Source: Lelliottia amnigena (GTDB lineage Bacteria > Pseudomonadota > Gammaproteobacteria > Enterobacterales > Enterobacteriaceae). From it: a stretch of 64,000 nucleotides of DNA. The notes beneath the pieces were generated by a model that was given only the letters and a program-made list of their open reading frames with translations, ran no database searches and had not been told where the DNA came from. Below are positions 21,814-31,202 of this stretch, one piece after another. Position numbers and translations under genes: made by a program. Position 1 is the first letter of the stretch. Every line of letters starts with the position of its first letter. Where the stretch lies: positions 1,178,001 through 1,242,000 of the forward strand of contig LR134135.1 in NCBI GenBank assembly GCA_900635465.1, in the 5' to 3' direction.

Positions 21814-22281
21814 CTATTCTTTCTCGGCAATGTACGGATCCTCATAGCCCAGAGCAAGCATTATCTCTGTCTCAAGGGATTCCATCTCTTCCGCTTCTTC
21901 GTCTTCGATATGATCGTAACCAAGCAGATGCAGGCTACCGTGAATGACCATATGCGCCCAATGCGCGTCGAGCGGTTTTTGCTGTTCTTTGGCTTCCTGT
22001 TCAACCACCTGGCGGCAGATGATTAAATCACCCAGCAGCGGCAGCTCAATACCAGGAGGTGCTTCAAACGGGAACGAGAGCACGTTAGTCGGCTTATCTT
22101 TCCCGCGGTAGGTCAGGTTGAGCTCGTGGCTTTCCGCTTCATCCACCACACGAATCGTCACTTCTGACTCTTCCTGAAACTGGGGTATCACCGCATCCAG
22201 CCATTTCTGGAACTGACTCTCTTCCGGCAAACCGGAATTGTCTTCACATGCCAGCTGTAAATCGAGGATCACCTGACTCAT
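21814..22281 (-). CDS. ybeY: Endoribonuclease YbeY, 16S rRNA 3'-end maturation and quality control
   Basis: A single-strand endoribonuclease with a zinc-bound active site. It has 155 residues with the signature [11 protein letters not shown] (three-histidine site, about 114-124) and the conserved arginine in [19 protein letters not shown]. In E. coli it acts in 16S 3' maturation and 70S quality control. The start overlaps the ybeZ stop by four bases, so the pair is coupled. Confidence 0.96.
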   Translation of the reverse strand: MSQVILDLQLACEDNSGLPEESQFQKWLDAVIPQFQEESEVTIRVVDEAESHELNLTYRGKDKPTNVLSFPFEAPPGIELPLLGDLIICRQVVEQEAKEQQKPLDAHWAHMVIHGSLHLLGYDHIEDEEAEEMESLETEIMLALGYEDPYIAEKE

Positions 22282-23324
22282 TTATTCTCTTGCTCCTGGG
22301 ATTCGCGTTTGCGTTCCGCTGCGTGTTCTGCTTTACGTTTTTGCTCTGCCTCTTCCCACGCCTCATAGGCGTTAACGATGCGCGCTACCACCGGATGGCG
22401 GACCACGTCTTCGCTGTTGAAGAAGTTAAAGCTGATTTCATCCACTTCCGCCAGCACTTCTATGGCGTGGCGCAGACCGGATTTCGTGCTGCGCGGCAGG
22501 TCGATCTGGGTAATATCGCCGGTAATCACGGCTTTCGAGTTGAAGCCAATACGCGTCAGGAACATCTTCATCTGTTCGATGGTGGTGTTCTGGCTCTCAT
22601 CAAGAATAATAAACGCGTCATTCAGCGTACGGCCGCGCATGTAGGCCAGCGGGGCGACTTCGATAACGTTTCGTTCAATCAGCTTTTCGACTTTTTCAAA
22701 GCCCAGCATTTCGAACAAGGCGTCATACAGTGGACGCAGATACGGATCGACTTTTTGGCTCAAATCGCCCGGCAGGAAGCCCAGTTTTTCACCGGCTTCG
22801 ACCGCTGGACGGGTCAGCAGAATTCGGCGAATGTCCTGGCGTTCCAGCGCATCAACTGCCGCTGCAACGGCCAGATACGTTTTACCGGTCCCCGCAGGGC
22901 CGACGCCGAACGTGATGTCATGATCAAGAATGTTGGCGATGTACTGCGCCTGATTCGGCGTGCGTGGCTTGATGACGCCGCGCTTAGTTTTGATATTAAT
23001 CACCTTGCCGTATTCAGGAACGCTGTCCGCGCTCTGTTCCAGTACGCGCGCTTCTTTAATCGCGAGGTGAATTTTTTCAGGCTCGATATCCTGCGTCTCT
23101 CCGCGCATCGGGGCGGTATCGACATACAGGCTGCGCAGGATATCCGCCGCGGCGTTGACGCAGAGGGTGCGTCCGGTGAGTTTGAAGTGATTATCGCGAC
23201 GATTGATTTCAATACCCAGACGTCGCTCCAGTTGTTTGATGTTGTCATCAAACGGCCCGCACAGGCTCAGCAGGCGAGCGTTGTCTGCTGGCTCAAGGGA
23301 CATTTCACGCGTTTCTGTATTCAA
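22278..23324 (-). CDS. ybeZ: PhoH-like ATPase YbeZ
   Basis: A PhoH-family P-loop ATPase that partners YbeY. It has 348 residues from a TTG start at 23322-23324, chosen because AGAGGA lies five bases upstream and the sequence then follows E. coli YbeZ ([20 protein letters not shown]). Walker A is [12 protein letters not shown] near residue 135 and Walker B is [11 protein letters not shown] near 233. A charged C-terminal helix ends the protein ([20 protein letters not shown]). Located between miaB and ybeY. Confidence 0.94.
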   Translation of the reverse strand: MNTETREMSLEPADNARLLSLCGPFDDNIKQLERRLGIEINRRDNHFKLTGRTLCVNAAADILRSLYVDTAPMRGETQDIEPEKIHLAIKEARVLEQSADSVPEYGKVINIKTKRGVIKPRTPNQAQYIANILDHDITFGVGPAGTGKTYLAVAAAVDALERQDIRRILLTRPAVEAGEKLGFLPGDLSQKVDPYLRPLYDALFEMLGFEKVEKLIERNVIEVAPLAYMRGRTLNDAFIILDESQNTTIEQMKMFLTRIGFNSKAVITGDITQIDLPRSTKSGLRHAIEVLAEVDEISFNFFNSEDVVRHPVVARIVNAYEAWEEAEQKRKAEHAAERKRESQEQENK

Positions 23325-23496
23325 ACTGTTCCTCTTAAGGTGTGTATTGCCGGATTGCAATATGCAAATTCGGCCTACAGACGAGTCGTCATAACGAAAT
23401 TATTCACGCCACAGATTAAAGGCGCAAGCTTATGCTTGCATATTGGGGATGCAGAAGGGAATTACAAGGCCTGCCAGACGGGCAGGCCTGAACGCA

Positions 23497-24921
23497 TCAC
23501 GGCTGATACACCACCGCGCCTGAATCATTTTCTTTGCGCGTACGGGCAATGACGGAGGCAGGTGTTTCCGCCACGCGCAGTCCCATCTGATCTTCTGTAC
23601 GAACCACTTTGCCACGCATGGAGTTGGTGAGCACTTCCAGAATTTCAATGTCGACAAACTTGCCGATCATGTCCGGCGTGCCTTCAAAGTTAACCACGCG
23701 GTTGTTCTCGGTACGGCCTGAAAGCTGCATGACGCTCTTGCGGGACGTGCCTTCCACCAGAATACGCTGGGTCGTGCCAAGCATGCGACGACTCCAGGCC
23801 GTGACCTGCTGGTTAATACGCTCCTGTAAAATGTACAGGCGCTGTTTCTTTTCGTCTTCCGGCACATCGTCAACCATATCGGCAGCAGGTGTTCCCGGAC
23901 GTGCGGAGAAGATAAAGCTAAAGCTGACGTCAAAATTGATTTCACCGATAAGCTTCATGGTGCGCTCAAAGTCGTCGGTCGTTTCGCCAGGGAAGCCAAC
24001 GATAAAATCGGAGCTTATCTGGATATCCGGACGCGCTTCACGCAGCTTACGGATGATAGCTTTGTATTCCAGCACGGTATGGGTGCGGCCCATCAGGTTC
24101 AGTATACGGTCAGAACCGCACTGGACCGGCAGATGCAGGAAACTCACCAGCTCTGGGGTATCGCGATAAACGTCAATGATGTCATCCGTGAATTCGATCG
24201 GATGGCTGGTGGTAAAGCGCACGCGATCGATACCGTCGATAGCGGCAACCAGACGCAGCAGTTCGGCAAAAGTACCGGTGCTGCCATCGTAGTTTTCGCC
24301 GCGCCAGGCGTTGACGTTCTGGCCTAGCAGGTTCACTTCACGTACGCCTTGCGCCGCAAGCTGGGCGACTTCAAACAGGATGTCATCACACGGGCGACTG
24401 ACTTCTTCGCCGCGGGTGTACGGCACCACGCAGTAGGTACAATATTTATTGCAGCCTTCCATGATAGAGACGAACGCGCTCGGGCCGTCGGCACGAGGCT
24501 CCGGCAGGCGGTCAAATTTTTCGATTTCCGGGAAGCTGACATCGACAACCGGGCTGCGGTCGCCGCGCACCGAGTTGATCATTTCTGGCAGGCGATGCAA
24601 GGTCTGCGGGCCAAATACGATATCAACGTACGGGGAGCGGGTGCGAATCAGTTTACCTTCTTGCGAGGCCACGCAACCACCGACACCGATGATCAGATCC
24701 GGATTTTTCTTTTTGAGAAGTTTCCAGCGGCCTAACAGATGGAAGACTTTTTCCTGCGCTTTTTCACGAATTGAGCAGGTGTTAAGCAGCAGCACATCGG
24801 CTTCTTCTGCGAGTTCGGTCAGTTCATACCCGTGGGTCGCATTCAGCAGATCGGCCATCTTTGATGAATCGTATTCGTTCATCTGACAGCCCCAGGTTTT
24901 TATATGGAGTTTTTTAGTCAT
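23497..24921 (-). CDS. miaB: tRNA-2-methylthio-N6-dimethylallyladenosine synthase MiaB
   Basis: A radical-SAM methylthiotransferase acting on i6A37 of tRNAs reading UNN codons. It has 474 residues from the ATG at 24919-24921 ([20 protein letters not shown]); 46 upstream in-frame codons run into the promoter and ubiF start and are not coding. The N-terminal MTTase cluster cysteines are in [17 protein letters not shown] and GVGGCVAS. The radical-SAM motif is CNKYCTYC near 157, and a TRAM domain ends the protein. The strand after the core reads LPVQCGSDR, where E. coli has Ser for Cys. Divergent from ubiF. Confidence 0.96.
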   Translation of the reverse strand: MTKKLHIKTWGCQMNEYDSSKMADLLNATHGYELTELAEEADVLLLNTCSIREKAQEKVFHLLGRWKLLKKKNPDLIIGVGGCVASQEGKLIRTRSPYVDIVFGPQTLHRLPEMINSVRGDRSPVVDVSFPEIEKFDRLPEPRADGPSAFVSIMEGCNKYCTYCVVPYTRGEEVSRPCDDILFEVAQLAAQGVREVNLLGQNVNAWRGENYDGSTGTFAELLRLVAAIDGIDRVRFTTSHPIEFTDDIIDVYRDTPELVSFLHLPVQCGSDRILNLMGRTHTVLEYKAIIRKLREARPDIQISSDFIVGFPGETTDDFERTMKLIGEINFDVSFSFIFSARPGTPAADMVDDVPEDEKKQRLYILQERINQQVTAWSRRMLGTTQRILVEGTSRKSVMQLSGRTENNRVVNFEGTPDMIGKFVDIEILEVLTNSMRGKVVRTEDQMGLRVAETPASVIARTRKENDSGAVVYQP

Positions 24922-25057
24922 CGACTTGCTCAGGCTCAGGATTGCAAGCCGCGTATTGTAATGCTTTGGTGGGGTTGTGACCAGTATGAAGGTTGGCAGC
25001 CGCAAGGGCGTAAAAATCCGGTAAACTGAAGGGATTCTCTTAAAAGGATTATTGACC

Positions 25058-26233
25058 ATGACACTCCAACAAACCGAAATTGCCGTTGTCGGCGGCGGGA
25101 TGGTCGGCGGCGCACTGGCGCTCGGGCTGGCACAGCAGGGATTTCAGGTAACGGTCATCGAACAGGCCGCACCGCCTGCGTTTGATAATACGCAGCAACC
25201 CGATGTTCGGATCTCCGCGATCAGTGCGGCATCGGTGGATCTTCTGCGTGGGCTGGGGATTTGGGATGCAATCCTGGCGATGCGCGCCCATCCGTATCGC
25301 CGGCTGGAAACCTGGGAGTGGGAAAACGCCCATGTCACGTTTGATGCCGCCGAGCTGAAATTGCCGCTGCTGGGTTACATGGTGGAAAATAATATCCTGC
25401 AACTGGCGCTCTGGCAGGCGCTTGAGGCGCACCCAAACGTCACGTTACGCGTCCCGGCTTCGCTGAAAGCACTTCATTGTCGCGAAGGTGGGCATTTACT
25501 CGTGCTGGACAACGGCGATGAGCTGGCAGTCACGCTGGTCGTTGGGGCGGACGGCGCGAATTCGCAGGTCCGACAGATGGCGGGGATTGGTATTCATGCC
25601 TGGCAGTATCAGCAGTCTTGTATGCTGATTACGGTTAAATGCGAGAACGATCCAGGTAACAGCACCTGGCAGCATTTTACGCCAAACGGCCCGCATGCCT
25701 TTTTGCCGCTTTTTGATAACTGGGCTTCGCTGGTGTGGTACGACACCCCTGCGCGAATTCGTCAGCTACAAGGGCTGTCGATGGAGCAATTACAGCGCGA
25801 AATTGAACACCATTTCCCGGCTCGGCTCGGTAAGGTGACTCCGGTTGCGGCGGGTGGCTTCCCGTTAACGCGTCGGCACGCGCTGCAATATACGCAGGAA
25901 GGACTGGCGCTGGTGGGCGATGCGGCGCATACCATTCATCCGCTGGCAGGACAGGGCGTTAATCTCGGCTATCGTGATGTCGAAGCGTTGCTGGATGTAT
26001 TACAGAGTGCACGAGGACACGCAGAGCCTTGGGCGAGCGCGGCAGTGCTTAAGCGTTACCAGATGCGGCGTATGGCGGATAATTTCCTGATGCAGTCGGG
26101 GATGGACTTGTTTTACGCGGGATTCAGCAACGATCTCGGTCCGTTGCGCGTGTTGCGTAATGTGGGGCTGATGGCTGCGGAACGTGCGGGCGGCCTTAAG
26201 CGGCAGGCCTTGAAGTACGCCTTGGGTCTTTAA
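25058..26233 (+). CDS. ubiF: 3-demethoxyubiquinol 3-hydroxylase UbiF
   Basis: A flavin monooxygenase of aerobic ubiquinone-8 synthesis, adding the last ring hydroxyl. It has 391 residues from ATG at 25058, giving the E. coli length; a TTG two codons earlier is less likely. FAD motifs: the dinucleotide fold [17 protein letters not shown] (about 9-25), [13 protein letters not shown] (about 160), and [21 protein letters not shown] (about 287-307). Divergent from miaB across about 135 bases that hold both promoters. Confidence 0.96.
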   Translation: MTLQQTEIAVVGGGMVGGALALGLAQQGFQVTVIEQAAPPAFDNTQQPDVRISAISAASVDLLRGLGIWDAILAMRAHPYRRLETWEWENAHVTFDAAELKLPLLGYMVENNILQLALWQALEAHPNVTLRVPASLKALHCREGGHLLVLDNGDELAVTLVVGADGANSQVRQMAGIGIHAWQYQQSCMLITVKCENDPGNSTWQHFTPNGPHAFLPLFDNWASLVWYDTPARIRQLQGLSMEQLQREIEHHFPARLGKVTPVAAGGFPLTRRHALQYTQEGLALVGDAAHTIHPLAGQGVNLGYRDVEALLDVLQSARGHAEPWASAAVLKRYQMRRMADNFLMQSGMDLFYAGFSNDLGPLRVLRNVGLMAAERAGGLKRQALKYALGL

Positions 26234-26245
26234 ACTTTGCACTGA

Positions 26246-26280
26246 CCCTTCCCTTTTCCCTTTGGGGAGAAGGGAAGGGG
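26246..26280. repeat. GC-rich REP-like hairpin, third copy
   Basis: CCCTTCCC and GGGAAGGG arms around a CTTTGGGG centre, just after the ubiF stop and before the shared terminator. It resembles the elements at 14541-14576 and 14636-14658. Confidence 0.5.
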
Positions 26281-26300
26281 ACGCACTATACGACAAAAAC

Positions 26301-26327
26301 AAAAAAGCCCGCAGAGCGGGCTTTTTT
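26301..26327. terminator. Bidirectional terminator between ubiF and the tRNA operon
   Basis: AAAAAAGCCCGC and GCGGGCTTTTTT arms flank a short AGA loop. It serves ubiF on the + strand and the seven-tRNA operon on the minus strand. Confidence 0.9.
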
Positions 26328-26336
26328 GTGACTTAT

Positions 26337-26411
26337 TGGCTGGGGTGCAGGGATTCGAACCCCGGAATGCTGGTATCAGAAACCAGTGCCTTACCGCTTG
26401 GCGACACCCCA
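26337..26411 (-). tRNA. glnX: tRNA-Gln (anticodon CTG)
   Basis: A 75-base cloverleaf with encoded CCA. The anticodon loop is TTTCTGATA. The acceptor arm pairs TGGGGTG with CACCCCA, and the T-stem is CGGGG/CCCTG with one G-U pair. It differs from the neighbouring glnV in the seventh acceptor pair (G-C instead of A-U), in the T-stem and at the base after the D-stem. Glutaminyl identity pairs at the acceptor end (U1-A72, G2-C71, G3-C70) are kept. Last gene of the operon. Confidence 0.96.
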
Positions 26412-26448
26412 ATTGCGTTAAACAAAAGGGTCAACGACTTTTTAAAAT

Positions 26449-26523
26449 TGGCTGGGGTACGAGGATTCGAACCTCGGAATGCTGGTATCAGAAACCAGAG
26501 CCTTACCGCTTGGCGATACCCCA
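26449..26523 (-). tRNA. glnV: tRNA-Gln (anticodon CTG)
   Basis: A 75-base cloverleaf with CCA, anticodon CTG, acceptor TGGGGTA/TACCCCA and T-stem CGAGG/CCTCG. This is the locus whose E. coli counterpart mutates to the supE amber suppressor. Confidence 0.97.
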
Positions 26524-26568
26524 ACAATTTTTTCTGGGTGACCGACGTTAATCGATACGTCCCTAATT

Positions 26569-26645
26569 TGGTGGCTACGACGGGATTCGAACCTGTGACC
26601 CCATCATTATGAGTGATGTGCTCTAACCAACTGAGCTACGTAGCC
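26569..26645 (-). tRNA. metU: tRNA-Met, elongator (anticodon CAT)
   Basis: 77 bases with CCA. It starts GGCTACGTAGCTCAG, and the anticodon loop is CTCATAA. The sequence is identical to metT at 26959-27035. The acceptor G1-C72 pair and T-arm show the elongator rather than the initiator type. Confidence 0.97.
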
Positions 26646-26661
26646 GAACTGCATTCTTCGA

Positions 26662-26736
26662 TGGCTGGGGTACCTGGATTCGAACCAGGGAATGCCGGTA
26701 TCAAAAACCGGTGCCTTACCGCTTGGCGATACCCCA
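26662..26736 (-). tRNA. glnW: tRNA-Gln (anticodon TTG)
   Basis: 75 bases with CCA and anticodon TTG in the TTTTTGATA loop. Identical to glnU at 26768-26842. Confidence 0.97.
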
Positions 26737-26767
26737 ATAACCACGGAGAACCGCAAATCGAAGAAAA

Positions 26768-26842
26768 TGGCTGGGGTACCTGGATTCGAACCAGGGAATG
26801 CCGGTATCAAAAACCGGTGCCTTACCGCTTGGCGATACCCCA
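26768..26842 (-). tRNA. glnU: tRNA-Gln (anticodon TTG)
   Basis: 75 bases with CCA and anticodon TTG. Identical to glnW, so a recent tandem duplication or gene conversion. Confidence 0.97.
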
Positions 26843-26864
26843 TCCGTGCAACGCTAAATGAGAA

Positions 26865-26949
26865 TGGTGCGGGAGGCGAGACTTGAACTCGCACACCTTG
26901 CGGCGCCAGAACCTAAATCTGGTGCGTCTACCAATTTCGCCACTCCCGC
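26865..26949 (-). tRNA. leuW: tRNA-Leu (anticodon TAG)
   Basis: 85 bases with CCA and a long class II variable arm (GGCGCCGCAAGGTGT region); the anticodon loop is ATTTAGGT. Starts GCGGGAGTGGCGAAATTGG. Confidence 0.97.
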
Positions 26950-26958
26950 AAAAAAAGA

Positions 26959-27035
26959 TGGTGGCTACGACGGGATTCGAACCTGTGACCCCATCATTAT
27001 GAGTGATGTGCTCTAACCAACTGAGCTACGTAGCC
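26959..27035 (-). tRNA. metT: tRNA-Met, elongator (anticodon CAT)
   Basis: 77 bases with CCA, identical to metU. It is the first gene of the seven-tRNA operon, about 30 bases downstream of the promoter at 27074-27102. Confidence 0.97.
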
Positions 27036-27073
27036 ATCTTTTTTCACGCTACCTTATCGGCGTTGCGGGGCGC

Positions 27074-27102
27074 ATTATGCGTATAGACCCTTGCAGCGTC
27101 AA
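27074..27102 (-). promoter_or_regulatory. Sigma-70 promoter of the metT tRNA operon
   Basis: On the minus strand TTGACG (-35) and CATAAT (-10) are separated by exactly 17 bases and followed by a GC-rich discriminator (GCGCCCCGC). That discriminator is characteristic of stringently controlled stable-RNA promoters repressed by ppGpp. The tRNA operon starts about 30 bases downstream. Confidence 0.85.
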
Positions 27103-27220
27103 CACCTTTTTCAACGAAAATGGCCAGAATGTGAGTGTTTGGTTAGGTTGCGAACAGCGTGACCGAATATTCGGCAATTATTGGTTATTAATCGATTTTA
27201 TTTAACGAAACACGAGCAAT

Positions 27221-27241
27221 AAAAAAGGCCCCGAAGGGCCT
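27221..27241 (-). terminator. Intrinsic terminator after asnB
   Basis: On the minus strand AGGCCCTTCGGGGCCTTTTTT forms a tight stem-loop with a T-tract, 18 bases past the asnB stop. Confidence 0.85.
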
Positions 27242-27258
27242 GTTATTGATTGTTTGGA

Positions 27259-28923
27259 TCATTTGTAGGCTGACTGGTGCACGCCTACAGCGCGGCCTGA
27301 TGGATCGTTCATGGATTTGAACGATTCGTCCCATTCGATGGCTTTTGCAGAAGAGCAGGCCACTGACGGACCGCCTGGTACACATTCTGCAGCACTTGGC
27401 ACCGGGAACAGTTCTTCGAAAATCTCACGGTACAAATAGGCTTCTTTTGAGCCTGGCGTGTTGTACGGGAAGCGGAAGCTCGCGGTTTCCAGTTGTTTAT
27501 CTGAAACCTGCTTCGCTGCTACCTCTTTCAGGGTGTCGATCCAGCTGTAGCCCACGCCGTCGGAGAACTGTTCTTTCTGACGCCATGCGACGCTTGCAGG
27601 CAAATAAGATTCAAAACATTCGCGCAGAACGTGTTTTTCCATTTTGCCGTTGCCACACATTTTATCCTGCGGGTTGATCCGCATTGCCACGTCGAGGAAA
27701 TTCTTATCCAAGAACGGGACGCGGGCTTCCACACCCCATGCGGACATGGCTTTGTTGGCGCGAGCGCAGTCAAACATATGCAGCGCCTGCAGTTTGCGCA
27801 CCGTTTCTTCATGCAGTTCTTTGGCATTTGGTGCTTTATGGAAGTACAAGTAACCGCCGAAGACTTCGTCAGAACCTTCGCCTGACAGCACCATTTTAAT
27901 GCCCATCGCCTTGATTTTACGGGACATCAAATACATCGGCGTTGACGCGCGAATGGTTGTCACGTCATACGTTTCGATGTGATAAATCACGTCGCGGATC
28001 GCGTCCAGACCTTCCTGCACGGTGAAGTGAATTTCATGGTGCACGGTGCCCAAATGGTTGGCGACTTCCTGCGCGGCTTTCAGATCCGGCGCACCTTCAA
28101 GGCCAACGGCAAAAGAGTGCAGCTGCGGCCACCAGGCTTCAGAGCGTTCTTGATCTTCTACGCGACGCGCAGCAAATTTTTTGGTGATTGCCGAGATAAC
28201 AGAAGAATCCAGGCCGCCAGACAGCAGCACGCCGTAAGGAACGTCTGACATCAAATGGCTTTTCACTGCATCTTCCAGCGCTTGCGCCAGCTCGGCTTTA
28301 TCGGTCACGTTATCCTTAACGGCATCGTAATCGAACCAGTCACGCTGGTAGTAAGAACGGATTTCGCCGTCTTTACTCCACAGGAAACTGCCCGCCGGGA
28401 ATTCTTTGATAGTGCGGCAAACCGGTACCAGGGCTTTCATTTCAGAGGCAACATAGAAGTTGCCGTGTTCGTCGTGGCCCATATACAGCGGGATGATACC
28501 GATATGGTCACGGGCAATCAGATAGGCGTCTTTTTCGCTGTCGTACAATGCGAAGGCGAACATACCCTGCAAATCGTCGAGGAATTCCGGTCCTTTCTCC
28601 TGGTACAGCGCCAGAATCACTTCACAGTCGGAACCGGTCTGGAATGCGTAGCGATCGCCATATTCTGCACGCAACGCCTGATGGTTATAAATTTCACCGT
28701 TAACGGCCAGCGCGTGCGTTTTTTTATCGTTATACAGCGGCTGCGCGCCTGCGTTGACGTCAACAATCGACAGACGTTCGTGAGCCAGAATCGCTTTATC
28801 GCTGGCATAGACGCCGGACCAGTCCGGACCGCGATGGCGCATCAGGCGAGACAACTCAAGTGCCTTTTTACGCAGTTCGACCGCGTCAGTTTTAATATCC
28901 AGTACGCCAAAAATTGAACACAT
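27259..28923 (-). CDS. asnB: Asparagine synthetase B (glutamine-hydrolysing)
   Basis: Makes asparagine from aspartate, ATP and glutamine-derived ammonia. It has 554 residues, the E. coli length. The mature N-terminus is the catalytic Cys of MCSIFG (Ntn-type glutaminase domain to about 190). The synthetase domain carries the PP-loop SGGLDSS near 234-240 and SGEGSDEVFGGY near 347. Transcribed alone, with a terminator downstream; a promoter is expected in the 250-base gap upstream that it shares with the nagD 3' flank. Confidence 0.97.
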   Translation of the reverse strand: MCSIFGVLDIKTDAVELRKKALELSRLMRHRGPDWSGVYASDKAILAHERLSIVDVNAGAQPLYNDKKTHALAVNGEIYNHQALRAEYGDRYAFQTGSDCEVILALYQEKGPEFLDDLQGMFAFALYDSEKDAYLIARDHIGIIPLYMGHDEHGNFYVASEMKALVPVCRTIKEFPAGSFLWSKDGEIRSYYQRDWFDYDAVKDNVTDKAELAQALEDAVKSHLMSDVPYGVLLSGGLDSSVISAITKKFAARRVEDQERSEAWWPQLHSFAVGLEGAPDLKAAQEVANHLGTVHHEIHFTVQEGLDAIRDVIYHIETYDVTTIRASTPMYLMSRKIKAMGIKMVLSGEGSDEVFGGYLYFHKAPNAKELHEETVRKLQALHMFDCARANKAMSAWGVEARVPFLDKNFLDVAMRINPQDKMCGNGKMEKHVLRECFESYLPASVAWRQKEQFSDGVGYSWIDTLKEVAAKQVSDKQLETASFRFPYNTPGSKEAYLYREIFEELFPVPSAAECVPGGPSVACSSAKAIEWDESFKSMNDPSGRAVGVHQSAYK

Positions 28924-29143
28924 AACCTTCTCCGTTAACCCTGTTGCATTGTGATGTTGCTTGCTTATGAAAATGCCGCAAAAAGGGGGGGGCGCGCAAG
29001 GCTTTTACGGAGTAAAACGTAAAAAGTGCAATAGTGATTGCTGAATGTTGAAAAACGCACACTTAGCAGACGGTTTTATTGATGATAATTCAATTTTTTA
29101 GGGTTTTTGTTAGATGTGATTGCGTTTTTAACCGTTAGAAATG

Positions 29144-29169
29144 AAAAACCACGCGCTTGGGCGTGGTTG
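29144..29169 (-). terminator. Intrinsic terminator after nagD
   Basis: On the minus strand AACCACGC and GCGTGGTT arms are followed by TTTC. It ends the nagBACD operon just past the nagD stop. Confidence 0.8.
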
Positions 29170-29173
29170 ATTA

Positions 29174-29926
29174 TCAGATAACGTCAATTTCTTCGACGGA
29201 GGGGTATATCCAGCTTGGCCGGAATGGCATGGCGTCGATGTCATCGATGGTCGACACGCCGGAAAGCACGAGGATAGTTTCAAGCCCGGCCTGGAATCCA
29301 GCCAGGATATCGGTGCGAAGGTTATCGCCAACGATCACGGTGTGCTCGGAGTGGGCCTGCATTTTGTTCAGCGCCGCGCGAATAATCCACGGGCTGGGTT
29401 TACCGACAACGAAAGGCTTGCGTCCAGAAATCTTCTCGATTCCCGCGCAGAGTGCGCCACAGGCGGGATAAAAACCGCGGCCATGGGTATCCGGGTTGGT
29501 GGCGATAAAGCGCGCGCCGTTGGCCACAAAATAAGACGCTTTATGCATCATTTCCCAGTTATAGGAACGCGTTTCACCCACGATCACAAAATCCGGATTC
29601 ACATCAGTGATGGTAAATCCCGCTTTATACAGTTCGTGGATTAATGCGCCTTCACCCACGACGTAGGCTTTTTTCCCTTCCTGACGTTTCAGAAAGTCAG
29701 CGGTAGCCATCGCTGAGGTATAAAACACGCTGTCCGGCACATTCACACCGGCCGTGGCAAAACGGTTTGCCAGGTCTTGCCCAGTTTGTGACGGATAATT
29801 CGTGAGCAGTACCAGCGGCATCCCTTTTTCCATGATGCGGTTCAGAAATTCTGCTGCACCGGGCACAGCAACGTTATCGTGCATCAGCACGCCGTCAATA
29901 TCACAAATCACATTCTGAATGGTCAT
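29174..29926 (-). CDS. nagD: Ribonucleotide monophosphatase NagD
   Basis: A HAD-superfamily phosphatase acting on UMP, GMP and related nucleotides in vitro; its link to aminosugar use is not understood. It has 250 residues with HAD motif I DIDGVLMHDN at 9-18, motif II LLTNYPS near 40, lysine in GKPSP near 177 and motif III GDNLRTDILAG near 201. Last gene of nagBACD, 47 bases after nagC. Confidence 0.95.
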   Translation of the reverse strand: MTIQNVICDIDGVLMHDNVAVPGAAEFLNRIMEKGMPLVLLTNYPSQTGQDLANRFATAGVNVPDSVFYTSAMATADFLKRQEGKKAYVVGEGALIHELYKAGFTITDVNPDFVIVGETRSYNWEMMHKASYFVANGARFIATNPDTHGRGFYPACGALCAGIEKISGRKPFVVGKPSPWIIRAALNKMQAHSEHTVIVGDNLRTDILAGFQAGLETILVLSGVSTIDDIDAMPFRPSWIYPSVEEIDVI

Positions 29927-29973
29927 GGACTACCTGGCATCTCGAAAAAAGAAGGGGTCACTATAAAGGGTGC

Positions 29974-31194
29974 TTAGCTTTCCAGCAAACGCTGGAGCAG
30001 CAGACCGTTAAGCATGGCGCGTTTGACCAGCGCAAACGCGCCAATCGCTGAGCGGTGATCAAGCGTTGAACGCACGACGGGTAAATTCTGGCGAAAGGCT
30101 TTCAGCGCCTGAGCATTAATGCAGCCTTCAATGGCCGGAAGCAGCACTTTTTCTGCTTCAGTAATTTCGCCTGCGATAACCACTTTTTGCGGGTTGAACA
30201 GGTTGATGGCGATAGCAATGGTTTTACCTAAGTGGCGACCCACCTGCTCAATCACTTCACATGCCAGGGCATCGCCTTTGTTGGCGGCTTTGCAAATGGT
30301 ATGGATCTTACAATCGTCCAGCGTGAGACGGCTTTGATAACCTTGTTCAAGCAAATGCCGGACGCGGTGTTCAATGGCAGCGTTAGCCGCAACCGTTTCC
30401 AGACAGCCGAAATTGCCGCAATGGCAGCGCTCGCCGAGCGGATCGACCTGGATATGACCGATCTCACCGACGTTGCCGTTACGGCCAATGAAAATTCGCC
30501 CGTTAGAGATAATTCCGGCGCCGGTTCCCCGGTGTACCCGCACCAGAATGGAGTCTTCACAGTCCTGGCTCGCACCAAAATAGTGCTCAGCCAGCGCCAG
30601 ACTACGAATATCATGGCCGACGTAACAGGTGACGTTGAAACGCTTTTCGAGCGCGCCCACCAGACCCCAGTTTTCAACCTGAATGTGCGGCATATAACGA
30701 ATGACGCCGGTTTCTGGATCCACGAGCCCTGGCAAAATGACAGAGATGGCAATTAACTCACGGATTTTGCGCTGACAGTTTTCAATAAACTGCGCGATGG
30801 TGTTGAGCAACGCATGTTCAAGCGTTTCCTGAGTGCGTTCTGGAAGCGGGTAGTGCTCTTCTGCGATCACTTTGCTGCTCAAATCGTACAGAGTCAGCGT
30901 GGTGTCATGACGGCCCAGGCGCACGCCGATGGCGTGGAAATTGCGGGTTTCGGTAATGATAGAGATGGCGCGTCGGCCTCCGGTGGAGGCCTGCTGATCG
31001 ACTTCTTTGATCAATCCGCGCTCAATAAGCTGACGCGTAATTTTTGTCACGCTGGCGGGAGCAAGCTGGCTCTGTTCAGCAATCTGTATGCGCGAGATCG
31101 GACCGTGCTGGTCAATCAGGCGATAAACTGCCGCACTGTTAAGTTGTTTAACGAGGTCAACATTACCGATTTGAGCTTGTCCGCCAGATGTCAT
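29974..31194 (-). CDS. nagC: N-acetylglucosamine repressor NagC
   Basis: An ROK-family regulator that represses nagBACD, nagE and chiPQ and is induced by GlcNAc-6-phosphate. It has 406 residues with an N-terminal winged helix (about 15-80; QLAPASVTKITRQLIERGL) and an ROK sugar-binding domain with the zinc site CHCGNFGC near 257-264. It lies eight bases after nagA. Candidate NagC operators in this window lie upstream of nagB and nagE and near chiP, so the gene sits among its own targets. Confidence 0.96.
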   Translation of the reverse strand: MTSGGQAQIGNVDLVKQLNSAAVYRLIDQHGPISRIQIAEQSQLAPASVTKITRQLIERGLIKEVDQQASTGGRRAISIITETRNFHAIGVRLGRHDTTLTLYDLSSKVIAEEHYPLPERTQETLEHALLNTIAQFIENCQRKIRELIAISVILPGLVDPETGVIRYMPHIQVENWGLVGALEKRFNVTCYVGHDIRSLALAEHYFGASQDCEDSILVRVHRGTGAGIISNGRIFIGRNGNVGEIGHIQVDPLGERCHCGNFGCLETVAANAAIEHRVRHLLEQGYQSRLTLDDCKIHTICKAANKGDALACEVIEQVGRHLGKTIAIAINLFNPQKVVIAGEITEAEKVLLPAIEGCINAQALKAFRQNLPVVRSTLDHRSAIGAFALVKRAMLNGLLLQRLLES

Positions 31195-31202
31195 ACTTTT
31201 AC

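Noticed and set aside
22248..23552. 434-codon + strand ORF opposite ybeZ and the miaB end
   Set aside because: It spans two conserved antisense genes and the gap between them; no recognisable domain.
26262..26894. Several short ORFs over the tRNA cluster with repeated GFEPRNAGIRNQ-like peptides
   Set aside because: These are translations of the repeated tRNA T-arm and anticodon sequences. The same artefact is common in databases; they are not proteins.
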